Assembly: GCA_913061185.1 (NCBI GenBank)
Contig: CAJXTI010000036.1
Span: 1 to 38,284, forward strand
DNA length: 38,284 bases
Direction of reading: 5' to 3'
Origin: an uncultured Oceanobacter sp.
Lineage (GTDB): Bacteria; Pseudomonadota; Gammaproteobacteria; Pseudomonadales; Oceanobacteraceae
Under the pieces are notes generated by a model. It was not told the DNA's origin and did not search any database. It saw only the letters and a program-made list of their open reading frames with translations. Position 1 is the first letter of the stretch, and each line of letters starts with the position of its first letter. Made by a program: the position numbers and the translations under genes. Below, piece by piece: positions 26,371-35,113 of this stretch.

Positions 26371-27683
26371 TCGTGCGTACGCTCCCATTCTTTCATGCGA
26401 ACATCCATATCCAGCCGCAGTAACTCTGGCTCGTACTCCTGTCCCCAATCACGTAATTCTCTGTGCAGTTGTTGTGCCTCGTCAGAATCCCATTGATCCT
26501 GAAAAACCAGCTGTTGATAGCGTTTGAGTTTTTGCACAATATCCAGTTGCTCAACGCGAGAGGACTCTACACCCAGTACATCCAACAGCATTCTCTGCGA
26601 CTCTGCACCTTCAGAAAATTCGACCAAGTGCAGGCTTGGCTGCTCATCATGCCACTCGATTACCCGTAGACACTTTGGCTTGACCGAGGAAATCACCTGA
26701 GGGCTATGGGTCGTAACGATAAACTGGATGTTGGGGAAGGTGCGCTGCAAATCGAGCAAAATGGTTTGCTGCCAACCAGGGTGAAGATGTAGATCCACTT
26801 CGTCGATCAAGATTACGCCTTCGGTATCCAGAGAGTTATTCAGCCCTGAACGTTCAATGTCTGGATTTGCTTCCGCCATTCGAGCTGCAATATCCATCAC
26901 CATCGCCAGCGTGATGCGGTAACCGTCACTGAGTTGCTCAATGCGTAACTCTTTCAGGGTGCCATCACAATTCCAGTCGACTGCTATTCCTGCCGGCTCG
27001 GCTCCTCTGGGGTTACTGAACTCAGGCAACATACGGTGAATGGCTTCACGAATGGCCTTTAACTCCGGTATTTCCAGCTCGAAAGATTTTGCATCCCGCT
27101 GACTCTTCAATTCGATATCTTCAAGTGCGTAAAAATATTCAACAAATCGTTTGAAATTGGTTCGGCTTTCCAGTGACTCCGACAATGCCTCAAAACGAGG
27201 AAACTCTTTGCCAAATCCTCGTTTTCGCTGTGGAACATCAAAGACACCTCGGCCTGTTCCATAGTAGGCGAACAAAGGCAAGGCAAAGGCGCTGTTGTCG
27301 TTAAACGCATCCACCATGGAGTCGGCGTAATCGGTCAATTGTTTTATACCCAGAGCTTCTGGTATGTGGCTGGCTGTTTTTTTGGTTTGGTCGCGTTTTT
27401 CAGTTCTGTCCCAGCGCAGCTCGTTAAATGACTGACACTGAATCCTCATAAATGGAGGTTTGAGTTTATTGGGATAAACCTGAAAGTCAGAGTCTTTCGG
27501 GTTTTTACCACTGACATTAGGCAAGCGGGTCAGAAATGGTCCTAGAGCGATCGCCAGAGCATCCAGAATACTGGTTTTACCCGCGCCATTACGGGCGACC
27601 AATACCGTAAGCTGTTCATGGAAGTCGATTTCGAAGGAATCGAAGCGGCGGAAGTGATCCAGTTTCAAATGACGAATTTTCAT
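26367..27683 (-). CDS. ptuA: Septu ATPase PtuA
   Basis: A 438-aa AAA/ABC-type ATPase of the RecF/SMC-like class. It starts MKIRHLKLDHFRRF, with Walker A VARNGAGKTS at about 30-38, signature QLSDGYRITLAM, Walker B GVILIDEVDLHLHPGWQ and H-loop VTTHSPQVISS. No TOPRIM domain follows, which separates it from OLD nucleases. ATG 27683 fits the conserved start; a GTG at 27728 would add 15 unrelated residues. The ribosome binding site is weak. It forms a pair with ptuB (4-nt overlap) and is cut off from upstream transcription by two terminators. Confidence 0.9.
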   Translation of the reverse strand: MKIRHLKLDHFRRFDSFEIDFHEQLTVLVARNGAGKTSILDALAIALGPFLTRLPNVSGKNPKDSDFQVYPNKLKPPFMRIQCQSFNELRWDRTEKRDQTKKTASHIPEALGIKQLTDYADSMVDAFNDNSAFALPLFAYYGTGRGVFDVPQRKRGFGKEFPRFEALSESLESRTNFKRFVEYFYALEDIELKSQRDAKSFELEIPELKAIREAIHRMLPEFSNPRGAEPAGIAVDWNCDGTLKELRIEQLSDGYRITLAMVMDIAARMAEANPDIERSGLNNSLDTEGVILIDEVDLHLHPGWQQTILLDLQRTFPNIQFIVTTHSPQVISSVKPKCLRVIEWHDEQPSLHLVEFSEGAESQRMLLDVLGVESSRVEQLDIVQKLKRYQQLVFQDQWDSDEAQQLHRELRDWGQEYEPELLRLDMDVRMKEWERTHE

Positions 27684-27830
27684 GAATAACAATCTGATTG
27701 CCAAGTAAGTAGTGAATGATTCTATCACGTCGATATAGTCATTGGAGGGCCGATCAAACCTGAGTCAAACCACTTTATTTGTCATCAAATAACGTAAACC
27801 GCTTGGTCTTCTCGTCCCCCCACTCAAAGT

Positions 27831-27852
27831 AAAAAATCCCGTATATCGGGAT
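27831..27852 (-). terminator. rho-independent terminator (second of two)
   Basis: On the minus strand ATCCCG-ATATA-CGGGAT forms a 6-bp stem and is followed by a T-run. It lies about 100 nt beyond the orphan binding-protein stop and upstream of ptuA, so it backs up the first terminator. Confidence 0.75.
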
Positions 27853-27897
27853 CAATTTCACATACGCACAAAAATTAGCACACCAAACAACAGCCAC

Positions 27898-27920
27898 AAA
27901 AAAGGGCCCGAAGGCCCAAA
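27898..27920 (-). terminator. rho-independent terminator of the orphan binding-protein gene
   Basis: On the minus strand TTTGGGCC-TTCG-GGCCC is followed by six T. The stem is closed by a UUCG tetraloop, the classical form of an intrinsic terminator, 32 nt after the stop codon at 27952. Confidence 0.92.
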
Positions 27921-27951
27921 CAAGTGTCAACAAATTGTCGAGCGATCACAC

Positions 27952-29220
27952 TTACTGCAACTGCTGCGGCTTACCGGCGGCTTGTCTGGCAGCCGTCCAT
28001 TCCTGCTGTGTTTGAGCTGCCATATTGCCAGGCAAGCTCAGCAGGATGTCAAAGTAGTCCTGATAAAAACGGTCTTTCATCGCATCGTTACGGGTTTTGA
28101 CTTTGACCACATGTACCGACTGCACATTCTGGTGATCAAATCCGCGCCAGGTTTGCTGATCTTTGAGGCCGATGTAGGTGTGATCTTCCAATGCCTCGAT
28201 CAGGCGCTCGCTATTCAGGCTGCGCGCCCGTTCAACAGCGTCCTTGAACTGGTAAACAATACTGTAAGTCGAGGCAGCGGAGCTGGAGGGGTAATTCTCG
28301 TAGCGCTCGGTAAAGGCATCGACAAAATGGATGCCCTTCTCAAATCCATACTGGTACGGCAGCCGCCAACACCAAGGCACCGTACTAACGACGCCTTCCA
28401 ACAAGCCAACACCAGTTACCCGAACGGTGTCCAGAGTCAGTCCCGGCACAATAATCGTCATGGTTTTTTTCAGTTCCATGGTGTGCACCAACTGCATCGC
28501 CACCGCCAGATCATCCCCCGCCATCGTGAGTACCATCACTTCTGCACCGGACTGCTGGGCAGCGTCCAGAGCAGCCTTGATCTCACTATGCTTGGGCCGA
28601 GGAAATGGCACCAGATAACCGGGGTTCACATGGTTGTCGTCGGTGTTGGTGAAGCTGCGCATGGAGGCTTCGGTCGAATGCCCCCAGGAATAGTCCACCG
28701 TCACATACACCAGTCGTTTACCCGCCAGGCTCTGGTTAAGATAAAACGACAGCGCCTTGCTGCTCATCCAGGCGTTGTAAGACTCCCGAAAGATATAACG
28801 GTGCCCTTCTGCCCCGGTGGTCGCATTGGCGTAGGAATGGGCACTGAAAAACAGCAGGCCTTGCTTTGCCGCTTCCTTGCCTGCAGTAATCGCTACCGCA
28901 CTGGAAACACCACCAAAGACCATGGACGCCCCCTGATTGGCAACCGATTTCACAGCGGCGACGGCTTTGTCCGGCTTCGACGCAGTATTTTCCAGCAGTA
29001 ATTCTAACGGTCGTCCCAGTACCCCACCCGCTGCGTTAATTTCTTCCACTGCCAACAAGGCAGCACGCGCTTCCGCAATGCCCATTTCTTTATAAGGGCC
29101 AGTATAGGGATACAGGAAGCCGAGTTTGATCGGCTCGGCAGCAACAGCAACAACGCCATTAAGCAATAACAGGCCGCTAGCAATAAGCGCAGCCATTCTC
29201 CGCAATGAGGAAATCAGCAT
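27952..29220 (-). CDS. orphan ABC-type substrate-binding protein (Peripla_BP_6)
   Basis: A 422-aa periplasmic binding protein of the Leu/Ile/Val-binding type. The signal peptide spans residues 1-28 (RRMAALIASGLLLLNGVVAVAAEP). The mature start IKLGFLYPYTGPYKEMGIAEARAALLAVEEIN is followed by VFGGVSSAVAITAGKEAAKQGL and TVDYSWGHSTEASM. No permease or ATPase genes adjoin it. It may feed the Liv permease at 20.5-25.1 kb, act in sensing, or serve another transporter. It lies 121 nt after benE and is followed by two terminators. The leader is A-rich (AACAACAATAAGAAAAAAGG). Confidence 0.88.
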   Translation of the reverse strand: MLISSLRRMAALIASGLLLLNGVVAVAAEPIKLGFLYPYTGPYKEMGIAEARAALLAVEEINAAGGVLGRPLELLLENTASKPDKAVAAVKSVANQGASMVFGGVSSAVAITAGKEAAKQGLLFFSAHSYANATTGAEGHRYIFRESYNAWMSSKALSFYLNQSLAGKRLVYVTVDYSWGHSTEASMRSFTNTDDNHVNPGYLVPFPRPKHSEIKAALDAAQQSGAEVMVLTMAGDDLAVAMQLVHTMELKKTMTIIVPGLTLDTVRVTGVGLLEGVVSTVPWCWRLPYQYGFEKGIHFVDAFTERYENYPSSSAASTYSIVYQFKDAVERARSLNSERLIEALEDHTYIGLKDQQTWRGFDHQNVQSVHVVKVKTRNDAMKDRFYQDYFDILLSLPGNMAAQTQQEWTAARQAAGKPQQLQ

Positions 29221-29341
29221 AGTGTCCTTTTTTCTTATTGTTGTTATCAGTTACTGTCCATTCAAAACGATCGGGTAACACCACACTAGCCAGCCGCTGC
29301 ACACTCATAGCCATACCCTGCACACTCGTAGCCAAGGCTGC

Positions 29342-30511
29342 TCAGCGTGTCTTGCGACGCAGCAGATTGGTGAGTACAAATACGGCAGTGCCCAGTACCA
29401 CCCCCCAAAACGCCGAGCCAATACCATAAATACTGATGCCAGAAGCGGTGGTCATAAACGCCACCAACGAAGCATCCAGATGCTCTTTTTCTTCCAATGC
29501 CACATTCAGGCTGTTACTGATGGCACCGAGCAAAGCCAACCCCGCAATAATGGCGATCATCTCGGTCGGAAAGCTGGTAAAAAACAGCACTATGCTACCC
29601 GCAAACAATCCACCCACCAGATAAAACACACCATTGGCAATACCGGCGATATAACGCTTGTCCGGTTCCGGGTGCGCATCCGGGCTGGTACAGATCGACG
29701 CAGTAATGGCCGCCACCACCGTGGTGATACCACCAAACAGGGCCGTGGGAATCGACATCAACGACAGCGCCGTAATCACCGGGCGGGTAGAGACCTGATA
29801 ACCTGCGGTTTTCAGAATCGCAAAGCCGGGCAGAAACTGCCCCGTCAGGCTGACAATCACCAGTGGCAACGCCAGGCTCAACGTCGAGCCAATACTCCAC
29901 TCAGGTATAATCACCGTCGGCGTTGCCAACTCCCAACGCAGCTGGCTGAGATCCGCATGCAGCACCGTGAACGACAGGGCAAACCCGAGTCCCACCAGCA
30001 ACACCAAAAAGTAGCCCCGGCTGAAAAACTTGAACACCACAAACGCCAACACCATGATCGTTGCCACCACCGGAGTCGACTCCAGAGTGCGGAATGCCCC
30101 AAGGCCAAAATCAAACAGAATACCCGCCATCATGGCACCCGCCACCCCACGGGGAATCAGATGCACCACCCGATCAAACAAACCACTGATGCCAATAAAA
30201 AACAGCATTACCGCAGCTGTAATATAGGCACCAATCGCCTCATTCAGAGACAATTCGGGAAACAGGGTAACCAGCAAGGCGGTTCCCGGTGCCGACCAGG
30301 CCGTAACCACCGGCACCCGCAGCCAGGCACTGAGGCCAATACTGGTCACCCCGGCACCGATGGAAATTGCCCACACCCAAGAGGTCATCATCTCGTGGGA
30401 GATATTGGCACTGTCGGCCGCCTGAAACACAATCGCCAGTGGCCCGGAATACGACACCAGTACAGCCATCAACCCCGCAATCAGCGTGGATGCAGATACG
30501 TCTTTGATCAT
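29342..30511 (-). CDS. benE: benzoate/H+ symporter, BenE family
   Basis: A 389-aa inner-membrane protein with about 11-12 hydrophobic segments. BenE family marks are VSYSGPLAIVFQAA at the start, WLRVPVVTAWSAPGTALL, IPRGVAGAMMAGILFDFGL, GQFLPGFAILKTAGY and FGGITTVVAAITASICTSPDAHP. The family imports benzoate or related aromatic acids with protons. ATG 30511 has AGGAG upstream. It lies 22 nt after the RidA-like gene and is cotranscribed with it. The sequence cannot tell whether benzoate itself is the substrate. Confidence 0.92.
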   Translation of the reverse strand: MIKDVSASTLIAGLMAVLVSYSGPLAIVFQAADSANISHEMMTSWVWAISIGAGVTSIGLSAWLRVPVVTAWSAPGTALLVTLFPELSLNEAIGAYITAAVMLFFIGISGLFDRVVHLIPRGVAGAMMAGILFDFGLGAFRTLESTPVVATIMVLAFVVFKFFSRGYFLVLLVGLGFALSFTVLHADLSQLRWELATPTVIIPEWSIGSTLSLALPLVIVSLTGQFLPGFAILKTAGYQVSTRPVITALSLMSIPTALFGGITTVVAAITASICTSPDAHPEPDKRYIAGIANGVFYLVGGLFAGSIVLFFTSFPTEMIAIIAGLALLGAISNSLNVALEEKEHLDASLVAFMTTASGISIYGIGSAFWGVVLGTAVFVLTNLLRRKTR

Positions 30512-30533
30512 CTGTCAGGCTCCTGTGATCGAA

Positions 30534-30926
30534 TCAGTTGAGTTGAGCAATGCCTTTCACTTCCAGAAAATAGCCCGGCGCACCACACAAGGAAGCAGCC
30601 CCGATTGCCGTCCAGGCGACGTAGACGCCCTGCAAATAACGATCGCGCACCTGCATAAACAACGGCAAATCACGCATATCGGTGTGGAAACTGGTCATCT
30701 CAACCAGATTCTCGAACGATCCACCCGCTGCTTCTAACACTCGCTTCATATTCTCGAACACCATAACAAACTGGGCTTCTTTATCGACCACCAGCTGACG
30801 TTGATCATCGCGGCCGATCTGACCCGAGATATAAAGCGTATTACCGGCCAGTACTGCCGGAGCATAGCCGATGTCATCACGAATAAATTCCATGCCTTCT
30901 GGCACAATAAGGTGTGGTTTTTTCAT
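30534..30926 (-). CDS. RidA/YjgF-family protein
   Basis: A 130-aa protein of the RidA fold: YAPAVLAGNTLYISGQIGRD near the start, FENMKRVLEAAGGSFENLVEMTSFHTDM in the middle, and a final VEVKGI-like strand (LEVKGIAQL). The canonical catalytic Arg (in the family's R-x-A-V or similar segment) is not evident: the matching region reads VAWTAIGAASLCG. It is therefore more likely one of the Rid4-7 groups, which often sit in catabolic clusters, than a true 2-iminopropanoate deaminase. It heads the minus-strand group with benE. Confidence 0.88.
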   Translation of the reverse strand: MKKPHLIVPEGMEFIRDDIGYAPAVLAGNTLYISGQIGRDDQRQLVVDKEAQFVMVFENMKRVLEAAGGSFENLVEMTSFHTDMRDLPLFMQVRDRYLQGVYVAWTAIGAASLCGAPGYFLEVKGIAQLN

Positions 30927-31370
30927 AACAGTACCCGGTAAACGCCATAGTTATTTGTGTTGTTGTATTTATCAAAGAAAGTGGCGTAAACGCAGGCTAG
31001 CCGGGCAAGATACTCCGCCACTATCCATATCACGCCAATTTGTATCCGCATACTGCAACGCCCTCGAGTCAGGCAAGCTAAAGAGGCCATCTATATAATC
31101 ATAATCCGGTGCCCGCTCTGGGCTTACGGATGGTTTTGAATCACGAAGCCGGTTTACAGAATTAAATAGATGGTTCCTATAAAGACTTGACGGCAGCCCA
31201 TTCGCAGGAGTTAGCTTGAGAATCCAGTCGCGGACAGACAAGCGGAGGCAGGCTCATACATACCCATGCCAGCCAATAACACCGCCAGATCATCGAGTGA
31301 TGATCATTGGTAAGATCATAAAAAGTGATCACCATAGCCAACATAAATAACAACAAAGGCTTCAGCAGAA
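30927..31370. promoter_or_regulatory. divergent regulatory region, RidA gene / sigma-54 activator
   Basis: About 440 bases between divergent genes. It holds a MITE/REP-like repeat (31087-31173) and, nearer the activator, a direct/inverted GATCA-rich stretch (31289-31330, repeats of TGATCA and AAGTGATCA type). The activator leader AAATAACAACAAAGG lies at 31345-31359. An 89-codon minus-strand frame at 30972-31241 runs through the repeat and is not called as a gene. Confidence 0.55.
31087..31173. repeat. MITE/REP-like repeat, copy 1
   Basis: An 87-bp unit bounded by 13-bp inverted repeats, CCATCTATATAAT (31087-31099) and ATTAAATAGATGG (31161-31173), with one mismatch. Its centre (AATCCGGTGC, CTCTGGGCT, CGGATGGT, GAATCACGAAGCCG) is repeated in the same orientation at the right end of the window. 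It has no coding capacity of note. Confidence 0.8.
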
Positions 31371-33338
31371 ATGAGTAACCTTATCGACCTGCGCCGACAC
31401 TTTCAGGAAGGCCGATCCGTCGCCGACAACGCCCTCGACCGCCATATTTTCCAATCCTGGCAACGCTGTGCCTCCATGGGGCTGGATATGATGGGTAAAG
31501 CCGACTACAACCTCCTTGATGGCCGCGCCCTCGACCGGGTACTCGACCGCAATACACCACTGCTGCAAGCCGCCGAACCCCACGTGCAATGGCTGCAACA
31601 AGCCATCTCACGGGCCGGATGGTCGATATTACTCACCGACAGCCAGAACATTGCCATACGCTCGGTGCGTTCCAGCCAGCTACAGGACGTCCGTATCGAC
31701 AGTGCCTTTAAAGTCGGCACCCTGCTGAGCGAAGCCGCTATCGGCACCTCCGCCATGTCGTGTGCCCTGACTGACCAGCGTTTCACCCGCGTCTACGGCT
31801 TTGAACACTACAACGAATATCACCGCCAGTTTCACTGCGCTGCCACACCGATATTTGACCCACGGGGCAAGGTCTGTGGTGCGCTGGATATCACCAGTGC
31901 CAACCCGGACAGAAACGAAGGTGTCTTTCTGCTGTTGCAGCAATGCGCCCGCCAGATCCAGACCGACATGATCCGGCAGCTTCCCGACAGCCTGCCTATC
32001 GTCCTGAGTTCCACACCCAACGCAGGGTCAGGCGGCGACGCCATGGTACTGGCGGTTAACCCCGCCGGTTATATAACCGGCGCTAACCGGCTGGCCTGTC
32101 AGATGCTGGGATTGCAGTTGCAAGACGACCGCAGGCTGCATTTCGAACATCTGTTCGATAACGCCTCAGCAGATTTGAGCCGCCTGCAGCAAGGCAACCT
32201 GCCGCTGCGACTACACAACGGCATCACCCTGTTTGCACAGATTCCAGCCACTATCCACAGCACCACCATCAACAGCGCGCGCATCCGGCACCCACCCGGA
32301 TCAGTCCAGGCAGACAAACAGACGGCAAGCACCCTTTTTGGAGACACCCGCATCAACGAGAATCTCACCAAAGCCTGCCGGGTCATCACACGCCTGCCGA
32401 TTCTGCTGCAAGGAGAGTCCGGCACCGGCAAGGAAGTGGCAGCCACTTACCTGCACAACAACAGCGCTGCCGCCGACGGCCCACTGGTATCGCTGAATTG
32501 TGCCGCTATCCCGGAAAATCTGATCGAAAGCGAACTGTTTGGTTATCAACCCGGTGCCTTTACCGGTGCCAACAAGCGCGGCCAACTCGGCAAACTGCGC
32601 GAAGCCAATGGCGGCACTCTGTTTCTGGATGAAATAGGCGATATGCCAGCCGCTCTGCAAACCCGCTTGCTGCGTGCACTGGAAACCCGCGAAGTTGCCC
32701 CGCTTGGCGGCGGCCCAGCACAAGCGCTCAACTTCCAGCTGATTTGCGCCACCCACCAGAACTTGCCACAACAGATCGAAAGCGGCACCTTCCGTCTCGA
32801 CCTCTACTACCGCATCAATGGCTTCAAGCTCACCTTGCTACCGCTGCGCGAACGACAAAACGTGCTGGCATTGGCAAACACGTTGCTCGCCGACCTCCGC
32901 CAGCCCAATCAGCAAGACAGTCGATTGATCGTTCATCCCGCTGGCCGTAGCCTGACGCCAGAGCTGCAGCGTTTCATTGTGCAATTCCCCTGGCCTGGCA
33001 ACGTACGCCAGCTCAAACACGCGCTGATTTATGCCGACGCACTGGCCGAATCCGCAGCACCGCTCACTCTCGCCGACTTGCCCGAAGAACTGACTACCGG
33101 TTACGCACACGCTCAACCAACGGAACTGACCAATCAATACGCCACCGAATACCAACCGCTCGGCAGCCCAACGCAACACTTGGCACACAGTCTCTCGCAA
33201 CCGGAGCACAGTCTTAACGGCGAAAATATTCGCCTGATCGAAGAGACCTTACGGATGTATGACGGCAACGTCAGCAAAGCCGCCAACCACCTGGGCGTAG
33301 CGCGCTCAACGATTTATCGCAAACTGGGGAAGGTGTGA
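31371..33338 (+). CDS. sigma-54-dependent activator, AcoR-like
   Basis: A 655-aa enhancer-binding protein. The N-terminal region (about 1-200) has [14 protein letters not shown] and a GAF-like sensor ending [18 protein letters not shown], as in AcoR. A PAS-like segment follows at about 220-300. The central AAA+ domain has Walker A GESGTGKE from 348, GAFTGA from 395, Walker [11 protein letters not shown] and [12 protein letters not shown]. The C-terminal Fis-type helix-turn-helix is [20 protein letters not shown]. It should activate the sigma-54 promoter 225 nt downstream of its stop in answer to an alcohol, ketone or aromatic effector. It is divergent from the RidA/benE group. Confidence 0.93.
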   Translation: MSNLIDLRRHFQEGRSVADNALDRHIFQSWQRCASMGLDMMGKADYNLLDGRALDRVLDRNTPLLQAAEPHVQWLQQAISRAGWSILLTDSQNIAIRSVRSSQLQDVRIDSAFKVGTLLSEAAIGTSAMSCALTDQRFTRVYGFEHYNEYHRQFHCAATPIFDPRGKVCGALDITSANPDRNEGVFLLLQQCARQIQTDMIRQLPDSLPIVLSSTPNAGSGGDAMVLAVNPAGYITGANRLACQMLGLQLQDDRRLHFEHLFDNASADLSRLQQGNLPLRLHNGITLFAQIPATIHSTTINSARIRHPPGSVQADKQTASTLFGDTRINENLTKACRVITRLPILLQGESGTGKEVAATYLHNNSAAADGPLVSLNCAAIPENLIESELFGYQPGAFTGANKRGQLGKLREANGGTLFLDEIGDMPAALQTRLLRALETREVAPLGGGPAQALNFQLICATHQNLPQQIESGTFRLDLYYRINGFKLTLLPLRERQNVLALANTLLADLRQPNQQDSRLIVHPAGRSLTPELQRFIVQFPWPGNVRQLKHALIYADALAESAAPLTLADLPEELTTGYAHAQPTELTNQYATEYQPLGSPTQHLAHSLSQPEHSLNGENIRLIEETLRMYDGNVSKAANHLGVARSTIYRKLGKV

Positions 33339-33450
33339 CACGGGTAAAACGCATTGACGGATATCGGGGATAAATCCTCTCCTACAAAACCGGCATCAAA
33401 TGATCGGTGCCGGGTGCACACCCTGGCAAACCGGATACGCCAGTGAGTCA

Positions 33451-33511
33451 CTGCAGCATTCTGCAACACTGCCTGCCAGACAACTCCAACTCCACTGTTG
33501 CAACCTGCAAC
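33451..33511. promoter_or_regulatory. probable activator-binding sites (UAS)
   Basis: GTTGCAACCTGCAAC at 33497-33511 is a perfect 6-bp dyad with a 3-bp centre. Related half-sites, CTGCAGCATTCTGCAACACTGC, lie at 33451-33472. Fis-type activators such as AcoR bind dyads 70-150 bp upstream of a sigma-54 promoter. These sit 53-113 bp before the -24 element. Confidence 0.6.
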
Positions 33512-33563
33512 ACTCCTACCACTAGCATCAAATAACCCATTGTTTTTAATAGTATTTATTTTC

Positions 33564-33579
33564 TGGCCCGACACTTGCT
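33564..33579 (+). promoter_or_regulatory. sigma-54 promoter (-24/-12)
   Basis: TGGCCCG-ACAC-TTGCT matches the consensus TGGCACG-N4-TTGCW at all but one position, with GG and GC correctly ten bases apart. It lies 48 nt before the outer-membrane protein start and just after the gene of a sigma-54 activator, so it very probably drives the four-gene operon. Confidence 0.85.
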
Positions 33580-33626
33580 CAATAATTTTGACCAGTGATA
33601 AAAAATATAACAACAAGGGTACATTC

Positions 33627-34526
33627 ATGACCAAATCTATGCTGCGTGCCGCCGTGGCCACCTCTGCATTGTGTGTTTTAGCCACCAGCGTTTCCAACAC
33701 AGTTTCTGCCGCCCAGGTGGCTACCGACCCTGGAGATTACAGCCCGGCTCCAGCCGGAGTGGATCTGGGGTTGTTGTATCTCCAGCATGCCAGCCGTACG
33801 TCGGTGTATGCCGATGGCAAAAAAGCACCGGTCGAGGCTGAGTTAACCTCCAATATCGGTCTGTTGCGCTGGGTTCATTTTATGGAAATTGGCGGCATGA
33901 TTGCCGATCCACAGGTGATTTTGCCCTTCGGCAAGGTCGATCTGGGCAAACCACTGAATGGCTTGCCTGCAATGTCGGCCAGTGGTGTCGGCGACCCGAT
34001 TGTCGGCGGCACCCTGTGGGTGATGAACAATCCGAACACACACAAGTCTGTGGGCTTAACCGCCCTGCTGTCGTTGCCACTGGGCGATTACGACGCGGAT
34101 CAGGGCCCGGTGAATGTCGGTGAAAACCGTTACAAACTGATCACTCAGGCGGCCTATGTCACACCACTGACCGACACAATGAGCCTGGATGTCATTGCGG
34201 AATACACACTGTTCGGCAACAACGACGACTTCCTCGGTTTTACCCGCAAACAGGCCGCCCAATACGGCTACCAGACTCATTTTAGCTATCACCTGTCAGA
34301 CCAGACCCGTCTGGCTCTGTCGTGGTTTCAGGATTTCGGCGGTGAAACCACCGTCGCCGATACCAAACAGGACGACGCCCTCAACAACACGCGCTGGCAG
34401 CTGGGTGTAGCACATTTCTTTGCGCCGGATAAACAGATTCTGCTGCAGTACAGCCAGGATCAACATACCGAGTCAGGCTTTCAGGAAGACAGCCGCTTGA
34501 ATCTGCGTTTGCTGAAAATCTTCTGA
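33627..34526 (+). CDS. MetA-pathway-type outer-membrane protein
   Basis: A 299-aa protein. The signal peptide is residues 1-31 (MTKSMLRAAVATSALCVLA to VSAAQ). The mature part is beta-rich, with alternating strands ending in aromatic residues (LRLLKIF at the C-terminus), as in the Phenol_MetA_deg family of outer-membrane channels found in hydrocarbon and aromatic operons. They are thought to help hydrophobic substrates enter. It is the first gene after the sigma-54 promoter. ATG 33627 follows AACAACAAGGGT; the open frame further upstream overlaps the promoter and is not coding. Confidence 0.87.
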   Translation: MTKSMLRAAVATSALCVLATSVSNTVSAAQVATDPGDYSPAPAGVDLGLLYLQHASRTSVYADGKKAPVEAELTSNIGLLRWVHFMEIGGMIADPQVILPFGKVDLGKPLNGLPAMSASGVGDPIVGGTLWVMNNPNTHKSVGLTALLSLPLGDYDADQGPVNVGENRYKLITQAAYVTPLTDTMSLDVIAEYTLFGNNDDFLGFTRKQAAQYGYQTHFSYHLSDQTRLALSWFQDFGGETTVADTKQDDALNNTRWQLGVAHFFAPDKQILLQYSQDQHTESGFQEDSRLNLRLLKIF

Positions 34527-34536
34527 GGAACCGCTT

Positions 34537-35085
34537 ATGAATAACCTTTCTCTGAATCGTCGCCGTTTTCTGCAAGCGGCCAGCAGTATTGCCGTGGCCG
34601 CCGCGAGTTTGTCGGCCACCAGCAGCGTGGCAGGAATTTTAACCGCTGATAACAAAATGAGCGCTCTGGAGCGCCAGCTGTTGCAGAAAATGCTGAATAT
34701 CTCATTACCCACCAAAGGCAGCACACTGGTTGATCCGGCGACCTTGCCGGTGCTGGATGTGCTGGAAAGCGCCTTGCTGGCAGGTATGGCGGCCGATATT
34801 CGTGCCGGTTTGCGCGGTGGTATTGGCTACTTCAATGACAGCGCCAAAGCCGAATATGGCAAACCATTTGTAGCACTGAGCGACACCGACGCCACCCGCT
34901 TTGTCGATGCCTGGACCGATGGCAACACCGAACCACAACGGGCACTGGCCATGGGCCTGAAAAAACTCACCGTGCTGGCCTATTGGGCCATCCCCAACAG
35001 CTGGGCACCGCTGGGGTATGACGGCCCGATCAGTGATCGAGCCGGTCTGAAATCATTGGGGAATACCCCGGAACCCCGTGGTTAA
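34537..35085 (+). CDS. Tat-signal small subunit, gluconate 2-dehydrogenase subunit 3-like
   Basis: A 182-aa protein that begins with a twin-arginine signal, NRRRFLQAA at 7-15 followed by an Ala-rich hydrophobic stretch to about residue 33. The rest resembles small gamma subunits of membrane-bound GMC dehydrogenases (LPVLDVLESALLAGM, GIGYFNDSAKAEYGKP, LAYWAIPNSWAPLGYDGP). These subunits carry the folded flavoprotein through the Tat pore. The flavoprotein gene follows 28 nt after the stop, so the pair should act together in the periplasm. It starts 10 nt after the preceding gene. Confidence 0.85.
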   Translation: MNNLSLNRRRFLQAASSIAVAAASLSATSSVAGILTADNKMSALERQLLQKMLNISLPTKGSTLVDPATLPVLDVLESALLAGMAADIRAGLRGGIGYFNDSAKAEYGKPFVALSDTDATRFVDAWTDGNTEPQRALAMGLKKLTVLAYWAIPNSWAPLGYDGPISDRAGLKSLGNTPEPRG

Positions 35086-35113
35086 TATCGCGCTTAATGG
35101 AAAGGTGAACACT

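Noticed and set aside
27982-29001. 339-codon plus-strand frame
   Set aside because: It lies antisense to the orphan binding-protein gene, is rich in His, Arg and Gln without domains, and has no ribosome binding site.
29480-30541. 353-codon plus-strand frame
   Set aside because: It is antisense to benE. The composition (very high Gln, His, Arg, Asn) is what the reverse of a membrane-protein gene gives.
30972-31241. 89-codon minus-strand frame in the RidA/activator gap
   Set aside because: It runs through the inverted-repeat element, has no domain, and its middle is only the translated repeat, so I treat it as non-coding.
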